A stretch of 64,000 nucleotides of DNA, taken from NCBI RefSeq assembly GCF_002443255.2, contig NW_019211457.1, forward strand, positions 33,424,105 through 33,488,104. Reading direction: 5' to 3'. Positions 57,301 through 64,000 of the stretch are shown one piece after another. Positions within the stretch are counted from its first letter, which is position 1, and the number at the start of each line of letters is the position of its first letter. The notes under the pieces are model-generated. The model searched no databases. It was not told the origin of the DNA and saw nothing but the letters and a program-made list of their open reading frames with translations. A program made the position numbers and the translations under genes. Source of the DNA: Varroa destructor (Eukaryota; Arthropoda; Arachnida; Mesostigmata; Varroidae).

Positions 57301-57927
57301 ATGAGCAGCGGCTCATCACGCGTAGCAGCCAAATGTACAAAGAAGTCCGCAGGCAAGCGGAGTTATTTTGTCAAAAATCGGGCGTGCAGGTACCGAGATG
57401 CTGGGACTCGACGACGGAGCGATGATCCAAGCGCTATAGCCTGTGTCAGTTTGGCAGAGATAATAATAATAATAATAATAAAAGCTGCGCTAATAGTCGT
57501 ACTAGTAAAAGTGATACGATGTGTCGAAACATGGAACGAGTTACCAGAAGCTGCCGGACCGCGAATGCTGTTGTCGACCCCGGCGACGTCACGAACGCCA
57601 AGAAAAAGAGAAGACGATGAACCAACAGGCCGTAAAGAGAAACAGCCAGAGAGAAAGTCAATTCAGCTTCGTAAATGTTCATCCCTGTATGTAAAAGATG
57701 CGCGTGCACACGAACGCAAGAAGCGTAAGGATCACCGCAAGAGTTTAACAACGCAGGATATATCGTGTATTATTAACAACTATATGCACGCCACTGTCTG
57801 CGCTGATGGTAGAATGTATGTGTTAGAGACAAGCGCCTTCCTTTCCGTTCATGTCATGCATATACAGTACCCATATTCGAGGCAGATTCGCCTTCATTTT
57901 GCTTTGCCACTAATATTTCACAACTGA
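57301..57927 (+). CDS. Longest ATG ORF on the plus strand (208 aa), basic, contains poly-Ile
   Basis: The ATG at 57301 has G at -3, and the frame runs 208 codons to TGA (open upstream to 57226). This exceeds the chance expectation of about 160 codons. Order: basic Lys/Arg/Ser-rich N-terminus, a seven-Ile run from (TAA)7 followed by Ala/Leu/Val (residues about 52-72, membrane-like), a Lys/Arg/Glu-rich polar middle (residues about 95-155), then a mixed end with Met/Tyr/His. A microsatellite encoding part of a membrane helix argues against an old functional protein. There is no recognised domain. A repeat-assisted chance ORF or a young gene are both possible. Confidence 0.2.
   Translation: MSSGSSRVAAKCTKKSAGKRSYFVKNRACRYRDAGTRRRSDDPSAIACVSLAEIIIIIIIKAALIVVLVKVIRCVETWNELPEAAGPRMLLSTPATSRTPRKREDDEPTGRKEKQPERKSIQLRKCSSLYVKDARAHERKKRKDHRKSLTTQDISCIINNYMHATVCADGRMYVLETSAFLSVHVMHIQYPYSRQIRLHFALPLIFHN
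57461..57481. repeat. (TAA)7 microsatellite
   Basis: Seven TAA units lying within the 57226-57927 frame, read there as ATA (Ile). Confidence 0.95.
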
Positions 57928-57933
57928 AACTAT

Positions 57934-57951
57934 ATGTATATATATATACAT
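57934..57951. repeat. 18-bp perfect palindrome of alternating TA
   Basis: ATGTATATATATATACAT is self-complementary. It begins seven bases after the stop of the 208-aa ORF. Confidence 0.8.
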
Positions 57952-60900
57952 GTATAGATACAGTTCCAGCTGAGTGCATTAAATATTAAGTGAGACCAAA
58001 AGGCAAGTTTCAGGTTCTCCGTTTTCTACCGGTTGTATGAAGTATGCGCCGTTCCCTAATTACATGTACACACTGAACTGTCTCTCTGTATATGCGTACG
58101 TTCATACATCATCGCACCGTTGGACTTTGTGATAAGGCTATAGAACCTAAACGTGTATTATCCCTTTCCGATCTTCTATAAACCTAAATTATAGCTTCTA
58201 GCTATACATCTGCTAATCAGCAGGTGCTAACTATATAAGCCAAGCAATAAACCTGCAGCACCCTATATCAAACGGCCAAAACGTTTCGAGTAGACGACGG
58301 CCATCTGTTTAACGCGACATTAACAGTTTGAAAGTCAATGCTTCTTCACAACTCTACTCTGGACAGCACCCTAATAGCGTCGTGCGCATGATGGCCGACG
58401 ACGGTTCAGGTGGATGTGCACATATTTGTCTATGCATTTATTCCGTATATGACCCTAGATGATCGATGCTTAGTTACCCTGAAGTGTACAAATATTTTCT
58501 AGTCGTGACTGCGCCGCGTTAACTGGACAGAGGAGAACAGTAGAGCGACGTAGCGGCTTTATAGTGGCTGATATATGACTGCGCAAATCTTGTAAATACG
58601 GTGGAGTTAAAGAGGCGATGAAGGTCGTGGTGGCAGTGCTTACTCGACCATTGCATCTTAGTTTGCCCCTGTCGCTTTCGCTTGTGCTGCCGTACGACTT
58701 GAATTACCGGTAACAGCGACAGCAGGTTGTAGTATTAGCCAAGTGGATGAAATGCCAGTCATCGGCGTACTACTGCAGCCGTACTTGCTAACTGAGTCCA
58801 GCTTTTGGTTGGTCTAGTGCGTTAGCCGTCTACGTCCTAAACCGCATTCGGCTGCCCTGGAAAAAGGCTTTCCACCGGCAGCAATAGAGGTTGCTGCATC
58901 TTCTATTGTTGCTATTGGTGGTGCCGAGAGCTCCTGTTCGTGGCTGGCAGCAGAAAGTAAACAGACGCCTCATGCATCACTCGGCCAGCCCCGTTCAACC
59001 GGCACCCTTGACAGCCGCCACCTGCCCCTTGCGACACCCTCACGGTCCCTCAACTAACCTCTTTCTCTACCACCAAACACCACCCCACATCTACCGTATC
59101 CCATCAATGGTGTCGCTGCTAACAGTCACAGCGGTGGCAGAGTCGTGGGTTCGGTTTGTAGATGTTATAGCAGGAGACGCAGAAACTAGCGGGGGTGGAG
59201 GGAACAGTCAACGTTAGCTGGTTATCCGCATGAAAAGTTGCCCCCTCTACAAGCTCCACTATGGCTTGGGCCGGCGAGGGCGCTTGTGTCGTGACGCGAG
59301 ACGTCCCATGAAGAGCGACCCCCTAAGCACAAGGTGTTTGCTCCGTCTATTTGCGAGAGATAGTCCTCAAGCACCCAGCCCAACCCTGCATGCGCCTCAC
59401 ACAAGTCGCTTGATCACGTGTAGGCTTTCAATGTACCGTAGCCCACTTGCTAGGGAAGAGGCGTAGCCATAGGTTGCTGCTAGTAAAGACCAGAGCACCC
59501 AGAACACAGGTGGAATATAGAGTGACCTGCGAAGTCATGGGGGTAGAAGCTCAGTCTAACGAAAAATAAACATGCTCTAACGGATATTAGCCGCAAACTC
59601 CCCAGCACGAGCTACGGTTGCTGCTGTTGCATCGCATTGACTGCTCTTTGTTAGATGCTCTGTTGGTCGCTTACCGCCGCCACTTGTCCAGGGACGTATA
59701 TACCCGCGCCTGCTGGAAGTTTTGCCGGTCCTTTGGCACGTCCATGCATCATAATGTGCACAGAATAGTTAGTAAAGCCGGCACGCAAGTAGGCGGGTGG
59801 GTAGTCTGGCGGATACGTCCGAATCTGGACAACGGAGACACAAGCACGCCCATGCAGGTGGAATTTGCTGCGGTAGAAGCAATAACAGAAATAACAATAT
59901 AAGCCGGAAGAGCGGCAGCAGTAAAAGCAATACACATCCGTACGCATTTTGGCGCGCCTTACCTATTTAATCGACTTAAGACTGTTCCCACAAAAATCGA
60001 AATAGATAGTCCTGGCTTTTCTCGCTCCCTTCGCTCAAAGAACATTTACACGATACATATGTACCCATTAAAGTATTTATTTTTAGTGCTGTTTATTTAT
60101 TTGACACCTTGTACGATTAAATAGATTGCGTTATTTCCGCCGTTCGTCCTCTGTTAGTATGGATGCGGTCGGTGTTGTGCATGCGTACCACCTGTCTTAG
60201 GTAAACAACATAACGGCCTTAGCATGCAGAGGACGATCCGTACTCCGTGCCACATCGTTAGACGACTATCCGATTAACTACCGCCCCTGCTGTTGTGCTT
60301 GTCGTTCATCTCCCACTAGTAGCAGCCGCCCCATACACCGTCATTTGTCCAAATCACACTGGTCTTCGCGTAATTCTACCAGGTTCTGCCGATAAGTTTG
60401 GCGATTGGGTTGTGTAGTTACATTAGACGGGGGTAGGTATAGCAGGCCTTATGCTACCAACCAGATTACAGGTACATTGTACATTACGGTTATCACTGTT
60501 ATTATTATCGACAGGAATGACGTGGTGGTTATCAGACACGCAGCTAAACCAGCTTCAGAAGAGACACAGAATGGCAAAATGGTTACTCGAAAAGGTAGGG
60601 GGCATGTACAGAGAAAGTACAGCTCGCCAAACCACAATAAGGACACAGGCCTGTGAAGTTGTATCTATATCTGTATATATGACCTAAAATAGTAACAGTT
60701 TGCAATCTCTCAACTGCTCCGTAGCGTGTCCTACGGCAGCGCATCTGTCTGCTATATTATCATCATGACACAGAGGCGTAGTCAGCACAAGGGAACTGTT
60801 AGGGTGCGGCCACAGCCTCCGCAGCAGTAAGGCAGCAAGACGAAACAGCCTGATAAGCGGGTAACCCACGTCTAGCGGCCGGCGCGCGGTAACCGGTGTT

Positions 60901-62282
60901 ACCACATTGTCTTCTACATATAAGTCGGATACAGATTGTATTTAACGCGGTATATATGTGTAAATACGTAGTAGATGGCTGTAGTAGTAGTAGCAACTCT
61001 CAGTGGAACGCCAGGAAACATTGCACTCCCATATTTCTGCAGTGATTCGTTGCGATGGCTACTGCCATTGAGTGGCATCAATAGACCTATCTATTCTAAT
61101 ATAGATTGGTTGTGGTTTGCGATACTGTCGTGCCGAACGTCTATTTGCCGTACAAGGTCCAGCTAACGGAACTACGGTTACTGACGGAAAAAAGGAATTC
61201 ATACCCAGACCTCACCAGTGAACCGCACAGGCACAAGTACAACAGAACGGTAACGTAAACAAACGACGGAGAGGTAAACCCAACGACTCCGTCCGTGGCT
61301 GTTACCGTAATTTGGAAAAAAGGGATAATAGCTATAGTGATAATGAACGCAAGTGTCACTGCCTGGTGAGGCCAAAACCAGATGACATTCTTGCATTCTT
61401 CTCCTCTATTAGCATATAAAACGTTTAATGTAAAACCTACCGCGGTTTAATACCATTGTAACCTTGTTTAGATAGCTATTTTTAGCCACCGATGGGGTTT
61501 CTGCCACGATTTCCGCTTAATTTTTGCACTACTGTGTAGTGTCTGGCCACCTTTCTCAACTCCGCTCGAGTTTACTGCGATGACGATCGGGTGACGGGTA
61601 CGAGGAGTGACGAGAGGACGTAGAAGGACTGGCCACGTAATGGTGTGACATCTTCGGTAGCGAACAACGACGATAATGGATGACTGAATAGCTTGTATAA
61701 ACTGCGCAAATCAGGATATTGTTTATAGATTACATTTATCCACGACATGGATATAGAAGTTTCATTGTAGGTTGTTAAGGCGAGGCTTGCTAAAAAAGGA
61801 TAACAAGGATTCACATCTGACAGGTGGTGTAATCGGGACTGAATCGTACATTGTATTGGAGTTCCATCGGATCTGATGATTCAATAGGAGCACGGAACAA
61901 AGTCAGTTTCAATGAGTGTATCTCCATACTTTCCTCGTCTCCATATCCATAATAGCTAGTAGTTTTGTAAAAGCGTGCCATGTTTATATAATAGACAGGG
62001 CTGTTTCGTAATATATTCGTGTATTAAGAAACGGAAAATAAATTTATTCGACCCAAAATTTATCGTGACGAGCTTGCTGGAATTACGATTCCGGTCTGTA
62101 AAGTAAAGCCTTGCGCAGCTCAAAATTCCGATTTTATGTCTCTTGGGGCAGAAACTGTGGGTTCTGGGCCATAGAGGTTTATCAAGGTCTTAGCTACATA
62201 ATTTAGCGTAGCAATATCATGGTTATATGTTGGCCGTTTCGCTTTCTTGTGTTGCTCGCGCTTTATTTTATGAAGACCCCAT

Positions 62283-62320
62283 CTAGCACAGACTTCGCAG
62301 ACAGAACTAGCACAGACTTC
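62283..62320. repeat. 14-bp direct repeat, 24-base period
   Basis: CTAGCACAGACTTC occurs at 62283-62296 and again at 62307-62320. Confidence 0.85.
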
Positions 62321-63203
62321 AATAGAAGAACATTACGCATAGTTGCATTTTATGTATAATCATATGTATAATACTACATGACTGGCAATTCTGTTAGCTG
62401 CTGCGCTTCCGGTTAAACTGATGTTTTCGGTAGCCATATAAATGTGTATGTATATGCATCAGCACGGACCACTCGTACCATTCATTCGTGGGAACAGGTC
62501 TGTCACGGGAGGGCTTTGCTTTTGTATGCCCGTGATTGAGTATGCGCCTGTGTGGATGAATGTGTGCGTATCTTTGTATCCTTCTTCGCGTGCAGTACCA
62601 CACCGAGCTGCTAGCGTTCCTATATCATAACGGCTGCTGCCATCATCGCCGTTGGTGTCTTTTATCTCGTGGCATGTTTCCGCCATTATTTTTTCTCGGC
62701 TGCATAAAGATGAGAATGAACGAATGATTGCGCCTGATGATCTTGACACTACTGTTGCTGTTTCCTCTTGACTAGTGCGTACTGCCGTTGTACTATGCCA
62801 TAAATCTATTGGAACGGTGCCCTCTCGTCGTTGGCATGGCTTTTTTGTGGTGCTAGCTGCGGGATCATTTGATGGTGGTTCTATCAATGACAATGCTGTC
62901 GAAACCTACGAGCTCACTCATGTCGCAAGTCACCTCGTCTGATGGTTCGTCTCGACACAATCCCATCCACTGTAGATTCAGTTCTACAATGGTGATAGTC
63001 TGTGCGTGTGTTAGAAAGGTCTTAGCAGAACACGACGCGATTCACAGCCATCGACTTAACCTGCAACTGCATTAAAAGCAGAGCTCGCTGCTTTATGGAC
63101 AGAGTCATAATATAGAAATATAGGCGTGAACAAGCCAGAGAAATAGGCGACGTAATCCGCCTGCGGTAGCTCGTGCTGTCACATCTGCTGCTGTTAAGAT
63201 GAT

Positions 63204-63225
63204 ATTGACCGCGGTCGCGGTCAAT
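63204..63225. promoter_or_regulatory. 22-bp palindrome of GGTCA half-sites
   Basis: ATTGACCGCG (63204-63213) and CGCGGTCAAT (63216-63225) are exact reverse complements around GT. The outer TGACC and GGTCA form an everted repeat with 8-base spacing, an arrangement some nuclear receptors bind. A receptor site is inference; the palindrome itself is certain. Confidence 0.4.
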
Positions 63226-63473
63226 CGCAGCCGCATAAGAAGCGATGCGACTGCTTGAACTTTTCTGTATTATTACATCCTATCATGTCATCCATGGCTG
63301 TGGGTGCGCGCTAGTCTGAACGGTGCTGCTATTACCGCTCACTTGCCGGTCTTCTTGCTCGCCGTGCTGGTCCTAGAGGTTGATTGGAACGGACGGACCC
63401 TTCGTTTACATGTCTTACTCATCGTTGGCTACAACAGTATCTATATCCGCTTGTGTGTGTTAACTCTTCAGCC

Positions 63474-63510
63474 ATAAAAGGGCGACCACGCAACGTTCCG
63501 TGATCAAGCA
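63474..63510 (+). promoter_or_regulatory. Weak TATA-like core promoter candidate
   Basis: CATAAAAG at 63473-63480 is followed about 31 bases downstream by TCAAGC (63504-63509), a poor initiator match. GC-richer sequence follows. No gene starts convincingly beyond it within the window. Confidence 0.15.
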
Positions 63511-63519
63511 GCAACGCAG

Positions 63520-64000
63520 GCTCAGCTTCGAGTGACTCGCTTGACGTCGGCTTTGCTTTTGGTCACTTGCCTGAATCTTTGAGTCGTTTCATATTTGTTG
63601 GCGAGGACGGGGAAGCAGGGGTCATATGCACATCACTGTACATATGATAGTTGATGATGATAGAAGCACAATTCTTATAGCAATCGACGTTTTTTTCTAT
63701 CCACATTCTGTGGCCCACCACCAAATCTGTCCAATCCGTCCAATTCGTTTCTGTACTCTTGCCTGTTACTTACAACAGCTGGTATCTACTAGGGACCTCG
63801 TCGATAGTCCGTAAATTCGAGATGCACGCCAAAGCAAGAAAGACGTCGTCTTTTACAAATCTATTATATGGGGGTCACATAGACAGACTAAAGTTCGCTC
63901 ATTGCGTTTTCTCTACTAGTGTTTTCGTACCGACTGCCTATCTGAGACAATCGTTCTTTTAACAAAGCTTCGTGATCTACCCAGACAACACTAGCAAGAG
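63520..64000. other. Unassigned end of window
   Basis: Two short plus frames (63626-63814 and 63759-63962) without motif or bias. Any gene starting here would continue outside the window. Confidence 0.4.

Larger units (their letters stand above)
57960..63460. other. Mostly noncoding stretch, no gene recognised
   Basis: Frames such as 58891-59217 (plus) and 62459-62893 (minus, 144 codons) lack motif, bias or splice support. Items: a 7-bp hairpin at 58190-58206, a direct repeat CTAGCACAGACTTC at 62283-62296 and 62307-62320, and a GGTCA palindrome at 63204-63225. Confidence 0.45.

Noticed and set aside
62459..62893. 144-codon minus frame
   Set aside because: Within chance length, no motif, and alternate frames are equally open.
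1..64000. CRISPR arrays, bacterial operons or prophage
   Set aside because: No regularly spaced identical repeats, no Shine-Dalgarno-led gene runs and no phage-like genes; the sequence character is eukaryotic.

Overview
This window looks like eukaryotic, probably arthropod-type, nuclear scaffold DNA, and most of it appears to be intergenic or intronic. It has none of the dense tandem gene packing of bacteria. It carries many mono-, di- and trinucleotide microsatellites, recurrent (CAG/CTG)n clusters, abundant CpG dinucleotides, and a 100-base run of N that marks a scaffold gap (29392-29491). I cannot name the organism. A compact invertebrate genome such as a chelicerate or mite is my guess, from CpG abundance and repeat style only.

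No open frame in the window is recognisable as a known protein. For DNA near 45% GC, a codon is a stop roughly 5% of the time, so the longest chance open frame in 64 kb on six frames should be about 160 codons. Two frames exceed 200 codons (21398-22093 minus, 57226-57927 plus). Both lie next to or contain microsatellites, which weakens them as gene evidence. All coding calls are therefore low-confidence candidates, chosen for start context, codon-position bias, splice signals with matching phase, or residue composition.

Layout. 1-21 kb: AT/GC-mixed noncoding DNA with homopolymers, a 17-G run, a degenerate tRNA-like element at 13.1 kb, purine-rich tracts and small palindromes. 21.4-22.35 kb: an ORF-dense block followed by a compound CGAC/C/CT/CA/GA microsatellite. 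23.4-29.4 kb: the most gene-like stretch. On the minus strand it holds two exon-intron-exon arrangements whose splice phases agree (29004-28708 and 24244-23761), and it ends at the assembly gap, whose two edges are a 14-bp inverted repeat. 35.2-37.25 kb: two ORF-dense plus-strand patches, one with 79% pyrimidine third positions over 43 codons. 42-53 kb: scattered candidate ORFs with good start contexts, several perfect short hairpins, and ORF overlap at 52-53.2 kb. 54.8-58 kb: (CAG/CTG)-rich sequence with low-complexity Gly/Ser/Asn or Gln coding potential and a (TAA)7 repeat inside the longest plus-strand frame. 58-64 kb: mostly noncoding, with a 22-bp palindrome made of GGTCA half-sites and a weak TATA-like promoter candidate near 63.47 kb.

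No CRISPR array, rRNA, confident tRNA, intact transposon or virus-like gene was seen. Transcript data and homology searches would decide most of the calls.
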